From positions 62,001-126,000 of the forward strand of contig NZ_CADIJM010000004.1 of assembly GCF_902859585.1 (NCBI RefSeq): a stretch of 64,000 nucleotides of DNA, read 5' to 3'. Source of the stretch: Achromobacter animicus. GTDB lineage: Bacteria > Pseudomonadota > Gammaproteobacteria > Burkholderiales > Burkholderiaceae_B. A program made the translations under genes and the position numbers. The notes under the pieces are model-generated. The model made no database searches, was not told the DNA's origin, and saw only the letters and a program-made list of their open reading frames with translations. This document shows positions 1 through 8,313 of this stretch, piece after piece (the first letter of the stretch is position 1; the number at the start of each line of letters is the position of its first letter).

Positions 1-391
1 TTTCGTAGCGGGTGACGGCCAGCTCGGACAGGTCCGGCACGGCGACTTCGGGGTAGACCTCGAACGTGGCGGTGAATGCCAGCGTGTCGTCGGAAACGCC
101 TTCCGTCTTGGGCTCGAGGTTCGGGGCGCCGGCAACGCGCAACTTGGCGCCGTCGATGGCTTGTTCAAAGGCACGGCCAACTTGGCTATTGATCACGTCG
201 TAGCGGATGCTGGGGCCATGGCTGCGCTCGAGCATGGCGAGCGGCGCCTTGCCCGGACGGAAGCCGGGGACCTTGGCGGTCCGAGCCACGCGCTTCAATT
301 GCGCCTGGACTTCCTTTTCGACGTCGGCCACCGAGACGGCCAGATCAACACGGCGCTCCAGGCCGGAGAGGGTTTCAACCACAGGCTGCAT
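1..391 (-). CDS. tig: Trigger factor, N-terminal part (cut by window edge)
   Basis: Ribosome-bound chaperone and peptidyl-prolyl isomerase that meets nascent chains at the exit tunnel. Reading leftwards from the ATG at 389-391 gives MQPVVETLSGLERRVDLAVS and then the ribosome-docking signature region with PGFRPGKAP (the GFRxGKxP loop that contacts L23). The window holds about 130 residues, which is the N-terminal ribosome-binding domain only. The PPIase and C-terminal domains lie to the left of base 1. The family usually has clpP-clpX downstream, which would also be off the window. The assignment is secure from the GFRPGKAP loop and the typical MQPVVETL start. Confidence 0.95.
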   Translation of the reverse strand, partial: MQPVVETLSGLERRVDLAVSVADVEKEVQAQLKRVARTAKVPGFRPGKAPLAMLERSHGPSIRYDVINSQVGRAFEQAIDGAKLRVAGAPNLEPKTEGVSDDTLAFTATFEVYPEVAVPDLSELAVTRYE

Positions 392-474
392 TAAAAGACC
401 TATTTTCCGAGAGATGAGATTACGGGCGGATAAACGCGGCATTTTACCGGAAACTTCCGGAACCCTGACGCAAA

Positions 475-513
475 GGGGCGCGAGCCCCGGATTTGCCCGG
501 ATGCTCGCGCCCC
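475..513 (-). terminator. GC-rich hairpin after the M48 protease gene
   Basis: A perfect 11-bp inverted repeat, GGGGCGCGAGC (475-485) with GCTCGCGCCCC (503-513), and a 17-nt loop. It lies about 40 bp past the stop of the protease gene. On the minus strand the stem is followed by TTTGCG, a short T tract, so it is a terminator-like hairpin rather than a textbook one. Confidence 0.6.
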
Positions 514-555
514 GTTTATCGCCCAAAAAGCGAGGACGGACGCCTGGCCGAGAGG

Positions 556-1311
556 TTACTTGGCCTTGGCGATGCGGTCTTCGATGTGCTGTGCACGCTT
601 GGCCGAGGACGGGTGGGAGCTCATCATATCGCTCTTGCCGCCGTCCAGCTCGGCCAGCTTCTGGAACGCGGTCACGAGGCCACGCGTATTCTGTTTCTTG
701 GATTGCAGCAGGTCGAACGAATAATCGTCCGCCGCGCTTTCCTGCGATTGCGAGAACTGCGCATTGATGAACTTCTCGGTCAGGTCGCCCAGTTGCGAGG
801 AGCTCAACTGAGCCACCGTCGCGCCGCCAGCCGCGCCCGCCGCGTCACGCGCAGCCGACACCGTGTAGGCGGTCTGCATCGCCTTCTTGGTGTGGCCCAG
901 CGCCACGTGACCGATTTCGTGGCCGACCACGCCCATCACTTCGTCGTCCGTCATCATGTCCATGAGACCGCTATAAACGCGGATGCAGCCGTTGGCCATT
1001 GCCCACGCGTTGACGTCCTTGGTGACATAGACCTTGTAGCTGGCTTTCTGGCCATTGACCGTGCTGCCCAGCGCCTTGGCGATCTTCTGCAGACGGGCGT
1101 CGTACTTGCTGCCCGGCGCGGCGATCTTTTCCTGCGAATCGCTTTGCGCGCACGCCTTGTCCGACAGGGTCTTGATCTCGGCATCGCTCAGCGTGGCCGC
1201 CTGGACGACCTTGGCGCCGGCGCCGACGAGCCCACCGATGTCCAACGCATGTGCGGCCGAGTAAGGGGCGAGCGCAACGGCCAACGCGGCGACGGTGTAG
1301 CGGATCTTCAT
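556..1311 (-). CDS. Periplasmic M48-family zinc metallopeptidase (LoiP/YggG-like)
   Basis: A 251-residue protease with a Sec signal peptide (MKIRYTVAALAVALAPYSAAHA, probable cleavage after AHA). The M48 zinc motif HEIGH is at residues 131-135, with a downstream E-S-A-A-D segment around residue 190 that supplies the third zinc ligand. Length and layout match the E. coli LoiP/YggG group of cell-envelope proteases. LoiP is a lipoprotein, but no lipobox cysteine is seen here, so this protein is probably soluble in the periplasm. It is transcribed alone, with a hairpin behind it. The substrate is unknown; a role in envelope quality control is inferred from the family. Confidence 0.88.
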   Translation of the reverse strand: MKIRYTVAALAVALAPYSAAHALDIGGLVGAGAKVVQAATLSDAEIKTLSDKACAQSDSQEKIAAPGSKYDARLQKIAKALGSTVNGQKASYKVYVTKDVNAWAMANGCIRVYSGLMDMMTDDEVMGVVGHEIGHVALGHTKKAMQTAYTVSAARDAAGAAGGATVAQLSSSQLGDLTEKFINAQFSQSQESAADDYSFDLLQSKKQNTRGLVTAFQKLAELDGGKSDMMSSHPSSAKRAQHIEDRIAKAK

Positions 1312-1567
1312 GGGAACAAACTCCTATTGACTTGTTCTATGCAAACGAGGCGGCAATTCTATATACGCCCACAGCTTTCGAAGCATTCCGGCACAGAGTT
1401 TCGCAAATGCGATTTTCTCTTACCAAATAGCCGAGCAATTCGAAGCCTGCCATGCTAAGCATCGCGAGGCCCTTTTAAAGCCGGCCAAAAGAGATGTCCG
1501 CTGTCCCATGGCGTTGATAGAATTGCCGCCGCGCTTTTTTTCGCAAACCCAACGGCTCGCACCCAAC

Positions 1568-2113
1568 ATGATCCCGAATCCCCCTCCCCGCCTAGGCCTG
1601 CTTCCCAGCCTCATCTTCAGTTCGCGCTGGCTGCAGCTACCGCTATATCTGGGCCTCATCGTCGCGCAGGGCGTCTACGTGATGCTGTTCCTCAAGGAAC
1701 TCTGGCACCTGGTCACCCACGCCACCAGCTTCGGCGAAATGGAAATCATGCTGATCGTGCTTGGACTGATCGACGTGGTCATGATCTCCAACCTGCTGGT
1801 GATGGTCATCGTGGGCGGCTACGAGACGTTCGTGTCGCGCCTGCGCCTGCAGAACCATCCCGACCAGCCGGAGTGGCTGAGCCACGTCAATGCCAGCGTG
1901 CTGAAAGTGAAGCTTGCGATGGCCATCATCGGCATCTCGTCGATCCACCTGCTGCGCACCTTCATCGAAGCCGGCACCATCGGCACGCCGAACGCGCGCT
2001 TCACCGAAGCCGGCGTGATGTGGCAGACCATCATCCACGCCATCTTCATCCTGTCGGCGCTGGGGATCGCCCTGGTCGACAAGCTGTCGACCGGCAGTTC
2101 AGCCAAGCACTAA
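1568..2113 (+). CDS. UPF0114 / YqhA-like inner membrane protein
   Basis: About 181 residues with four hydrophobic stretches. The family signatures [12 protein letters not shown] near the start, [16 protein letters not shown] in the middle and [13 protein letters not shown] are all typical of the YqhA (TIGR00645) family of unknown function. An in-frame ATG at 1508 would add 20 residues. I prefer 1568 because homologues begin only a few residues before the SRWL segment, but neither start has a good Shine-Dalgarno sequence. The gene stands alone and ends just before a strong terminator. Confidence 0.8.
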   Translation: MIPNPPPRLGLLPSLIFSSRWLQLPLYLGLIVAQGVYVMLFLKELWHLVTHATSFGEMEIMLIVLGLIDVVMISNLLVMVIVGGYETFVSRLRLQNHPDQPEWLSHVNASVLKVKLAMAIIGISSIHLLRTFIEAGTIGTPNARFTEAGVMWQTIIHAIFILSALGIALVDKLSTGSSAKH

Positions 2114-2126
2114 GGCAAGCCAGGAC

Positions 2127-2164
2127 AAAAAAAGCCCCCACGCGCAAAACGTGGGGGCTTTTTT
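2127..2164. terminator. Rho-independent terminator, bidirectional
   Basis: AAAGCCCCCACG and CGTGGGGGCTTT form a GC-rich stem around a short loop (2131-2161), flanked by an A tract on the left and a T tract on the right. It sits between the convergent YqhA-like gene (plus) and the cold-shock gene (minus), so it can serve both. Confidence 0.92.
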
Positions 2165-2209
2165 ATGGATAGAACACCGGGTCAGAAGCCGGAGCACTAC
2201 CCAAGAAGC

Positions 2210-2416
2210 TCAGGCCGCGACCTTGATGTTCTTGGCGCTGGGACCCTTGGGGCCGGTTCCAACGTCGAAAGTGACCCGCTGGTTTTCTTGTAGCGACTTA
2301 TAGCCTTCGCTACGGATTTCGGAGTAGTGAGCGAAAAGATCCTTGCTGCCGTCGTCGGGCATGATGAAGCCATAACCCTTTTCGGCGTTGAACCACTTGA
2401 CGATGCCGGTTGCCAT
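2210..2416 (-). CDS. Cold-shock domain protein (CspA family), copy 1
   Basis: A 68-residue single cold-shock domain that binds single-stranded RNA/DNA and melts secondary structure. RNP1 is KGYGFI and RNP2 is LFAHYSEI (usual form VFVHxSAI). It starts [18 protein letters not shown]; the ATG at 2414-2416 follows AAGGA with 7-nt spacing. An upstream in-frame ATG would add a non-homologous 17-residue tail and is rejected. The gene is followed by the bidirectional terminator. A paralogue lies about 1 kb away on the same strand. The long predicted leader suggests the post-transcriptional control seen in csp genes. Confidence 0.96.
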   Translation of the reverse strand: MATGIVKWFNAEKGYGFIMPDDGSKDLFAHYSEIRSEGYKSLQENQRVTFDVGTGPKGPSAKNIKVAA

Positions 2417-2582
2417 GGGATGTCCTTGACCTAAAAAGCGATTGCTCGCGGGACGCCAGATCTTCAAGGATGGGAGAGGATAGCAACCGCGGCACCACTG
2501 ACGGCGACCAAGGAGAACGCAGACCGCGTCGCTTGAGAATCTCGCTGAAACCAGTTTATTGGTGAACCCGGAAAAACGTCAA
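2417..2582 (-). promoter_or_regulatory. Predicted promoter and ~130-nt leader of csp copy 1
   Basis: On the minus strand a TTGACG box (2577-2582) is followed after 16 nt by AATAAA (2555-2560). Transcription would start near 2548 and give a leader of about 130 nt, the usual scale for cold-shock mRNAs. The rest of the gap up to 2738 holds no convincing gene. Confidence 0.5.
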
Positions 2583-2738
2583 ATGTCCGAAAGGGCTGGA
2601 TTCGCGCCCCGAAAAGCCCGCTACACCCGCTAAAGAGCGCAAGCCGGCCCGGGCGGCACGCTCAACATTTTCAACTTGCCACGTACCGATACACGTGGAC
2701 ACTGCGCCGTTTTGAAAGCTCTGTGCGTGCCGCGCGCC

Positions 2739-3302
2739 CTACCCTGCGAAACCACCCGATTCCAGGAACTCGCGTTCGGCCTGGGTCGTCTGCCGTGCCA
2801 ATGCCGCATTCCGGTGCGGGAAGCGCCCGAACCGCTTGATGATGTCGCGATGCAGGACGGCCCATCGCACGGCTTCCGCGCCCAGCGGCTCCATCAACGC
2901 GATGGCCCGATTCTGCGCCGCCAGGTTCTCGGCGTGTTCGAACGGCATGTAGAAAAACTGGCGCAGCGAGGCGTCGACTGCAAGATCATGGCCCGCCGCG
3001 ATGGCGCGTTCGGCAAAATGCAGCGCCAGCGCGTCAGTGGCGAACATATGCCCGGTATCGCGGTAGGCGTTGCGAGGAAACTGGTCCAGCAGGATCATCA
3101 ACGCGATCGCGCCGGCGGGTTCGTCCAGCCAGGCATCGAGCCGGCGGGAAGCGGCCGCCATATGCGCGTCTTCGAAGCGCGCTCGAAAGGCCGCATCGAA
3201 CTGGGCGCTTTTGCTGAACCACTGCGCGGGACCCGCGTCCAGCCAGAATGCGACTACATCGTCGGGTTGCAGGGCGAACGGCTTTGGCGGTATGGTGGTC
3301 AT
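2739..3302 (-). CDS. DUF924 family protein
   Basis: A 187-residue protein of the DUF924 family, thought to fold as a helical TPR-like solenoid. Seen: VVAFWLDAGPAQWF near the start, LMILLDQFPRNAYRDTGHMFATD in the middle, and FFYMPFEHAENLAAQ, which are the three hallmark segments. Function is unknown. It lies between the two cold-shock genes on the same strand but has its own flanks, so no operon is inferred. Confidence 0.85.
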   Translation of the reverse strand: MTTIPPKPFALQPDDVVAFWLDAGPAQWFSKSAQFDAAFRARFEDAHMAAASRRLDAWLDEPAGAIALMILLDQFPRNAYRDTGHMFATDALALHFAERAIAAGHDLAVDASLRQFFYMPFEHAENLAAQNRAIALMEPLGAEAVRWAVLHRDIIKRFGRFPHRNAALARQTTQAEREFLESGGFAG

Positions 3303-3390
3303 GGCGGCGATGGCTCGGGGGATTTGGACGCGCTGCCGCCGCCGAAGCGTTGGCCGCGAGGAGAATCGGCCGTCAAGGATACCGCGCAGA

Positions 3391-3421
3391 AAACAAAAAA
3401 GGCCCCGCGAGGGGCCTTCTT
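3391..3421 (-). terminator. Rho-independent terminator of csp copy 2
   Basis: On the minus strand AAGGCCCC-TCGC-GGGGCCTT is followed by TTTTGTTTT. It starts 17 bases past the stop codon of the second cold-shock gene. Confidence 0.93.
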
Positions 3422-3437
3422 GAGAAAACTCAGATCC

Positions 3438-3641
3438 TTACAGGACTTGAATCTTCGTGGCTTGCGGGCCCTTGGGGCCATTGGCCGTCACAAAGCTGAC
3501 GCGCTGGTTCTCTTCCAGAGACTTGAAGCCCGAGCCCTGAATTTCGGAGAAGTGAGCGAAGAGGTCTTTGCCGCCCGCTTCCGGGGTGATGAAGCCATAA
3601 CCCTTTTCCGAATTGAACCACTTAACGACGCCGGTTTCCAT
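3438..3641 (-). CDS. Cold-shock domain protein (CspA family), copy 2
   Basis: A 67-residue single cold-shock domain starting [20 protein letters not shown], with RNP1 KGYGFI and RNP2 LFAHFSEI. The start ATG (3639-3641) is preceded by AGGAA. It is similar to copy 1 along its whole length (WFN-EKGYGFI-P, K-LFAH-SEI, SL-ENQRV-F, GPKGP-A), so the pair looks like a local duplication around the DUF924 gene. The role is that of an RNA chaperone; whether cold-induced or constitutive cannot be told from the protein. Confidence 0.96.
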   Translation of the reverse strand: METGVVKWFNSEKGYGFITPEAGGKDLFAHFSEIQGSGFKSLEENQRVSFVTANGPKGPQATKIQVL

Positions 3642-4012
3642 ACTGTATTTCCTAGAGATAATGGGCAAATGCCCGGAGGTCACGAATCAATCAAGGAGGG
3701 GACAGTAGAACAATAACGCTGAGCCGGAAAAGGCACGGCACTGATCGAAAATCGCAACGCTTGTGATCGTGTGCCGACACTATCGTTATGTTCCCCTCAC
3801 AAGTCAACATAATCCTAAAAAATACGTGCCAATAATGCAACAAAGAGAAACTGCGCAGTTATTTCGCACGTTTTTAAAGGGTAAACGAGTCCCTGCATTG
3901 GTGTTAACACCAATACATCATAAAAAAACAAACAAGGCTTATATAAATGCCATCAAAAGCGCGTACGACCTGCAATACGCCGTTTGGATGACACTATGGT
4001 TTGCCGTCAGGC
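3642..4012 (-). promoter_or_regulatory. Leader and promoter of csp copy 2; AT-rich gap
   Basis: On the minus strand TTGACT (3802-3807), a 17-nt spacer and GATAGT (3779-3784) make a good sigma70-type promoter. It predicts a leader of about 130 nt for the second cold-shock gene. The remaining stretch to 4012 is clearly AT-richer than the rest of the window and has only a low-complexity open frame. I see no gene in it. Confidence 0.6.
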
Positions 4013-4333
4013 TTACTCGTCGATAGGTAAACCCAACAAGTCGAGCGCCGCGCCAAAAGCATCGGGACCCGAGCAAAGGAAAACCGCCACGTCGCCGGGA
4101 TTCATATTTTCCAGCACTTGGTCGATCTGTTCTTGCGCATTATCAACATTGTCGACATTGGCGGCGTGTATGTCCGCTCCTGCATCGACTTTTTCGCGCG
4201 GCACGATGTCTGCGATCGCATTGAGATCATCTATGCCCATCACGACATAGACGCTGATGCTTTCGCCATCCAGCGTGGTGTGCAGCTCGACGCCGCCCGC
4301 TACGTCGGCAACGTGCCGACTGAGTATTTCCAT
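4013..4333 (-). CDS. Hypothetical small acidic protein
   Basis: About 106 residues, acidic, no signal peptide or membrane segment. Not recognised. The N-terminal half looks like alternating beta strands (HVADVAGGVELHTTLDGESISVYVVMG), and the rest has a helix rich in N, D and Q. Start choice: two ATGs lie six bases apart (4339 and 4333). AAGGA is only 2 nt from the first but about 8 nt from the second, so 4333 is preferred. The gene stands alone with AT-rich DNA behind it. Confidence 0.7.
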   Translation of the reverse strand: MEILSRHVADVAGGVELHTTLDGESISVYVVMGIDDLNAIADIVPREKVDAGADIHAANVDNVDNAQEQIDQVLENMNPGDVAVFLCSGPDAFGAALDLLGLPIDE

Positions 4334-4426
4334 TTCCATCTTCCTTGATTTGCGGGCTGAGCCCGCCAGGGCGCTGCACCATGCAGGTGCTCACGCACGC
4401 CCAGGCGCGACTATAACAGCCTTAGG

Positions 4427-4825
4427 CTAACGTTTCTTGGACAGGGGGCCCAGAGACTGGCGGGCGGCCCCGGACGTGGCCGCCACGCTACGGCAGCGCA
4501 CCCCGGCTTCAGCCAACACGCGGGCCAGCGGCTTTTGCGCAGCCAGGAAGGCGGTCTTCTCGTCACCGGCCAGCTTGCACAGGAAAAGTTGGGCCTGGAG
4601 CTGCGTGCGGCGGGCCTTGCGGTTGTCAGCCTCTTTGGCGAGCCATTCGCCCACCCAGGCGGCGGCGGCCTCGGCGTCGCCCTGCTGTTTGACGTGGCCG
4701 AGCAGGTCGTAGACGGTCACGCCGTCGATGCGCTCATCCTCGCCGCGCGAGAGGAACAGCTTGGCGGACTGGCCCGTGTAGCCGGGGACGACCGCCAGGC
4801 AATCCCGTTCTGCGGGTTTTTTCAT
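4427..4825 (-). CDS. Hypothetical protein, cytoplasmic, helical
   Basis: A 132-residue protein with no signal peptide or membrane span and no motif I recognise. It is alanine- and charge-rich, with two likely long helices (AEAAAAWVGEWLAKEADNRK and the Ala/Leu-rich C-terminal half). The body ends in a basic tail. Coding-like GC pattern and a clean ATG support it as real; function is unknown. Confidence 0.65.
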   Translation of the reverse strand: MKKPAERDCLAVVPGYTGQSAKLFLSRGEDERIDGVTVYDLLGHVKQQGDAEAAAAWVGEWLAKEADNRKARRTQLQAQLFLCKLAGDEKTAFLAAQKPLARVLAEAGVRCRSVAATSGAARQSLGPLSKKR

Positions 4826-4948
4826 GGTGTTTTCGAATGTGGTTTAGCAAGAACCCCGGACTGTAACGCAGGCGCGCGCGCAGTCCTATTGCTGCAGCCG
4901 AAGTCTGCTATCGTCGGCGTGTTCTTTTACCCCTACATGGTGAACATC

Positions 4949-5248
4949 ATGCAACGCGATTTCGATTTGGTCGTCACGATTCTGGGCGCCCTGCGCGACG
5001 CCCCCGGCCCCAACCTCAGCACGCACGACATCAAGAACGCCGCGCTGGCGCCGCATCCCGAAGAGCAAGGCCTGCAGGTCATCGCGCATCACCTGGACCT
5101 GCTGGAAGACGCTGGCCTGGTCAAGCAGGTCAGCGAGACTTCGGCGAACGCCGGTGCGACGCGCTGGCGGATTACCTGGAAGGGTTACGACGCCCTCGAG
5201 CAGGATGAGGACGACGAAGAGGATGAGGACTTCGACCCGGAGGAATGA
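4949..5248 (+). CDS. DUF2513-like small protein with polyacidic tail
   Basis: 99 residues starting MQRDFDLVVTILGALRD, which resembles the M-x-R-D-x-DL start of DUF2513 proteins, a small winged-helix-like family often phage-related. The pattern HHLDLLEDAGLVKQV followed by RWRITWKGYDAL fits a winged helix. The last 17 residues are almost all Asp/Glu (EQDEDDEEDEDFDPEE). An ATG at 4937 is also in frame (4 more residues). The reading frame stays open far upstream, but only this part looks coding. Family assignment is by eye. Confidence 0.6.
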   Translation: MQRDFDLVVTILGALRDAPGPNLSTHDIKNAALAPHPEEQGLQVIAHHLDLLEDAGLVKQVSETSANAGATRWRITWKGYDALEQDEDDEEDEDFDPEE

Positions 5249-5273
5249 TAGGCCCGGCCGGCCGCTCTGCGCG

Positions 5274-5579
5274 TCATTGGCGCAACGATTGAGGCATTTG
5301 CTGTTGTTGACGGTGTAGCCGGATACGCCGCGTCAGCAGCGCCGCCGCGGCGCCGATCACCAGACTGAACATGAAGGCGGCGATGGACAGCATCGCCGCC
5401 AGTTCATCGAACCCGCCCTGGCGCGCCAGCAGCAGCACCACCGCGAAGATTGCCGCCGCCCACGCCAGCAAGCCGATCACCAGTTGCTTGACGGACTGCA
5501 GGCGGCCGCACAAGGCGCCGCCGGCAAGTGCGGCGGCCACCATGGCAGCCATGGACCAGAACAGATACTCGTAGTGCAT
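5274..5579 (-). CDS. Small inner membrane protein, unknown
   Basis: 101 residues with three hydrophobic segments (around residues 7-22, 31-50 and 60-83) and a basic, glutamine-rich C-terminus (RRIRLHRQQQQ). The ATG at 5577-5579 follows GGAG at 9-nt spacing, so the longer frame that begins at 5771 is rejected. The basic tail predicts a cytoplasmic C-terminus. No family recognised. Confidence 0.7.
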   Translation of the reverse strand: MHYEYLFWSMAAMVAAALAGGALCGRLQSVKQLVIGLLAWAAAIFAVVLLLARQGGFDELAAMLSIAAFMFSLVIGAAAALLTRRIRLHRQQQQMPQSLRQ

Positions 5580-5674
5580 GTGGACGGTCTCCGCCAAGGG
5601 CATTGAGGCGCTCGCATTATAGGCGCCGCCTGTTTGCCGGCCGCTCGCGTCCGCCCTTGCCCCGCAGAACTCGG

Positions 5675-6097
5675 TCAGCCCACCGCCACGACACTGATTT
5701 CCACCAGCGCGCCGTAATGGAGTTCGCGCGTGGGCACGATGGCGCGCGCGGGGCGGTGGCTGCCAAAGCACGCTTCGTACACCGCGTTGACCTCATCCCA
5801 CAGACTGACGTCCGGGATGTAAACGGTGACGTTGACCACGGACGATAACGACGAGCCTGCGGCTTCGAGAATGGCCCGCACGCTGCGCAGCGCTTCCCTC
5901 GTCTGGCCAGCCGCGTCCGCCGCCAGCACGGGGCGCACGCCGGGTCCGGCCGGCGGCAAAAAACCCAGCTGCCCCGATACGAAGACGAAGCCGTTGGCGC
6001 GAACCGCCTGGGAATAATGCCCGGCCGGCGGCGTGGCGTCGGGCGTTTGAATGAAGTCCATGCCGAAATCCATTTTGATGCGCGGCTCACCAGCCAC
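5675..6097 (-). CDS. RidA-family enamine/imine deaminase (catalytic Arg present)
   Basis: A 140-residue YjgF/YER057c/UK114 protein. RidA proteins hydrolyse reactive enamines such as 2-aminoacrylate released by PLP-dependent dehydratases. The catalytic arginine lies in RPARAIVPTREL (R118), equivalent to Arg105 of the family. Other hallmarks are FVFVSGQLG and VVNVTVYIPDV. Its start overlaps the end of the PLP enzyme gene by 11 bp, so the two are co-transcribed and probably act on one pathway. An internal ATG at 6073 is an alternative start. Confidence 0.9.
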   Translation of the reverse strand: MAGEPRIKMDFGMDFIQTPDATPPAGHYSQAVRANGFVFVSGQLGFLPPAGPGVRPVLAADAAGQTREALRSVRAILEAAGSSLSSVVNVTVYIPDVSLWDEVNAVYEACFGSHRPARAIVPTRELHYGALVEISVVAVG

Positions 6098-7244
6098 GGA
6101 AGCGTTCCCAGCGTGCCACTAAGCCCGGCTCGCCGGGGCGCACGACCTCGTAGGCGTCGTGCTGCGCGCACGTCGCGCACGCGTGATTCGGGACAATGCG
6201 CAGTTTGGCGCCGATGGGCAGGTCCGGCAGGACCGCGTTGCTGCCAGGGCGCACCTTGATGATCCCCTGCTCCTGGTTGGTTTCGGCCAGCAGCACGTCC
6301 GGATAGACCTTGCCGTCTACATCGCACACCAGCCCGTACAACTGGTCCACCGGCTGCTTGGCGGTGCCACGATCCCGCGACATGGCCATCCATCCCGCGT
6401 CGACCAGAATCCAGCCCTTCTCGGGCTGATGGCCGATGACGGTGGTCAGCACCGTCGCAGCGATGTCGTCCACGCTGCACACGCCCAACCCGGCCATGAC
6501 CAAGTCGAAGAAGACGTACACGCCGGCGCGGACTTCCGTCACGCCATCCAGATTGCGCGCAAAATGCGCGGTGGGCGTCGAACCGACGCTGACGACCGGG
6601 CACGGCAGGCCCGCGCCGCGGATCGCCTCTGCGCAGCTCACGGCGGCCCAGCGTTCCTGTTCGGCCATGTCCGCAATCGCCTCGACGCTGCGGCAGCCAT
6701 AGGATTCGCCCGCGTGCGTCATTACACCGCGCAGGCACGCCCCGTCTTCGTGCAACACACGCGCGATTGCCAGCAGTTGGTCCGTGTCCTTGGGCTGCAC
6801 GCCGGCACGGTGGCCGTCGCAATCGATCTCGATGAGCGCCGGGATGGGATCGCCGGCAGCCTTGGCACGCGCCGACACCGCGCGCGCGGCCTCGATGCTG
6901 TCGACGACAACGGTCAGATCGACGCCGCGCTGTCGCAAAGCCAGCACGCGGTCGAGCTTCGACGGCGACACGCCCACCGCATACAGCAGATCCGTGACGC
7001 CAGCGGCGGCGAACTGTTCGGCCTCCTGCAAGGTCGAGACGGCGGCTGGCCCTTGCGGCGTCGTCATCAGCCGGCGGGCGACCTCGATGGACTTGGGCGT
7101 TTTCAGATGGGGACGCAAACGGACGCCGTGGCCGGCCATCAGGGCGTTCAGCCGCGCGATATTGCGCATCATGCGCGTTTCATCGAGCAGCAGACAGGGC
7201 GTTTCCAGGGCATCCAGCGTGAATGCAACGGTTTCGAGGGTCAT
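6087..7244 (-). CDS. DSD1-family PLP enzyme (D-serine dehydratase / D-threonine aldolase-like)
   Basis: 385 residues with an alanine-racemase-type N-terminal TIM barrel. The PLP lysine is K48 in RPHLKTPK. The C-terminal domain ends with NHACATC, where H354-x-C356 matches the zinc ligands of eukaryote-type D-serine dehydratase. Likely substrates are D-serine, D-threonine or 3-hydroxy-D-aspartate. The ATG at 7244 has AAAGAGA upstream; an 18-residue longer frame is rejected. The gene is divergent from a LysR regulator and overlaps a RidA gene downstream, which fits a dehydratase that releases an enamine. The exact substrate cannot be read from sequence. Confidence 0.87.
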   Translation of the reverse strand: MTLETVAFTLDALETPCLLLDETRMMRNIARLNALMAGHGVRLRPHLKTPKSIEVARRLMTTPQGPAAVSTLQEAEQFAAAGVTDLLYAVGVSPSKLDRVLALRQRGVDLTVVVDSIEAARAVSARAKAAGDPIPALIEIDCDGHRAGVQPKDTDQLLAIARVLHEDGACLRGVMTHAGESYGCRSVEAIADMAEQERWAAVSCAEAIRGAGLPCPVVSVGSTPTAHFARNLDGVTEVRAGVYVFFDLVMAGLGVCSVDDIAATVLTTVIGHQPEKGWILVDAGWMAMSRDRGTAKQPVDQLYGLVCDVDGKVYPDVLLAETNQEQGIIKVRPGSNAVLPDLPIGAKLRIVPNHACATCAQHDAYEVVRPGEPGLVARWERFRGW

Positions 7245-7338
7245 GGCAATCTCTTTGCGAGTGAGCGGCAGGCACGACGGGCCCGCGGGAATCAGCACGC
7301 AGTATGGCGCGGAAGGCGCTTACCTTGTTTAATTGCAA

Positions 7339-7355
7339 CTTAATGTCCCATTAAG
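7339..7355. promoter_or_regulatory. LysR-type operator (perfect dyad)
   Basis: CTTAAT-GTCCC-ATTAAG is a perfect 6-bp inverted repeat with a 5-bp centre and contains the T-N11-A pattern of LysR-family sites. It lies 10 bp before the LysR start and about 95 bp before the PLP enzyme gene, the usual place for an autoregulatory and activating site. Confidence 0.75.
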
Positions 7356-7365
7356 CCGTAACTGA

Positions 7366-8280
7366 ATGATTGCCACTGACGACCTGCGCTTTTTCCTGAG
7401 CCTTTCGACCGCCGGCTCGCTTGCGCAAGCAGCGCGCGCGCTGGACGTCACACCACCAGCGATCACCCAGCGCCTGAACGCGCTGGAAAAGCGGCTGGGC
7501 GTACGGCTGGTCAATCGGTCGGCCCGAGGCATCGCGCTGACCGAAGAAGGCCGTCTATTGGCCATGCGGGCCGCGCAGATCTGCAATGACCTGACCTTGC
7601 TGGCCGACGAACTTGCGGGACGCCGCGGCGTCGTGGCGGGACACCTGCGGGTGGTTGCACCGCTGGGCTTCGGGCAACGTTACATCGCCGGATTGGTCGC
7701 GGATTTCCGGTCGCGCAGCGAAGACGTCACGGCCAGTCTGACATTGTCGGACGGCCCTCCCCGGCTGGCGTCGGATAACTGGGACGTGATGGTTCATATC
7801 GGAGAATTGCGCGACTCCACGCTGGTCGCCTACCCGCTGGCGCCCAACCGGCGCATCCTGTGCGCATCGCCCGCATACGTGGCGCGCCGTGGCTCGCCGA
7901 CCACGCCGGAGGACCTGCGCAACCACGACTGCATCGCCTTGCGCGAAAACGACGAGGACGTAACCCTGTGGCGGTTCAGGCGTGCCCGCGGCGCGGGGGT
8001 CGCCGTGCGCATCGCGCCCGTCATGTCGTGCAATGCCGGCGCGACGGCGTTGGAATGGGCGCGGGCCGGACACGGCATCATTGCGCGGTCGGAATGGGAC
8101 GTGACCGCGCACCTGCGCACGGGTGAACTCGTGCCGTTGATGGCGGGCTGGAATCTGCCCGACGCGAATGTCGTGGCGTTGGTGAAGTCACGGCAGGAGT
8201 TGTCCGCGCGCACGGCGGGATTTCTGGCGTCCCTGCGCGCAGCTTTTGCCCAGCCGCCATGGCACAAGGCGTCAGCCTAG
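7366..8280 (+). CDS. LysR-family transcriptional regulator
   Basis: 304 residues: an N-terminal winged helix-turn-helix (FLSLSTAGSLAQAARALDVTPPAITQRLNALEKRLGVRL, residues ~6-45) and a periplasmic-binding-protein-like effector domain. Divergent from the DSD1-family gene and followed by a Rid gene, so it most likely senses a D-amino acid or its product and activates the enzyme-RidA pair. The dyad at 7339-7355 is its probable site. No clear Shine-Dalgarno is seen before the ATG. Confidence 0.93.
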   Translation: MIATDDLRFFLSLSTAGSLAQAARALDVTPPAITQRLNALEKRLGVRLVNRSARGIALTEEGRLLAMRAAQICNDLTLLADELAGRRGVVAGHLRVVAPLGFGQRYIAGLVADFRSRSEDVTASLTLSDGPPRLASDNWDVMVHIGELRDSTLVAYPLAPNRRILCASPAYVARRGSPTTPEDLRNHDCIALRENDEDVTLWRFRRARGAGVAVRIAPVMSCNAGATALEWARAGHGIIARSEWDVTAHLRTGELVPLMAGWNLPDANVVALVKSRQELSARTAGFLASLRAAFAQPPWHKASA

Positions 8281-8313
8281 CAGACGCGCACATGGAAAGC
8301 CGCAACCCGCTGT

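Noticed and set aside
3763-4026. Plus-strand 87-codon frame in the AT-rich gap
   Set aside because: No ribosome-binding site, low-complexity translation, overlaps the predicted csp promoter on the other strand.
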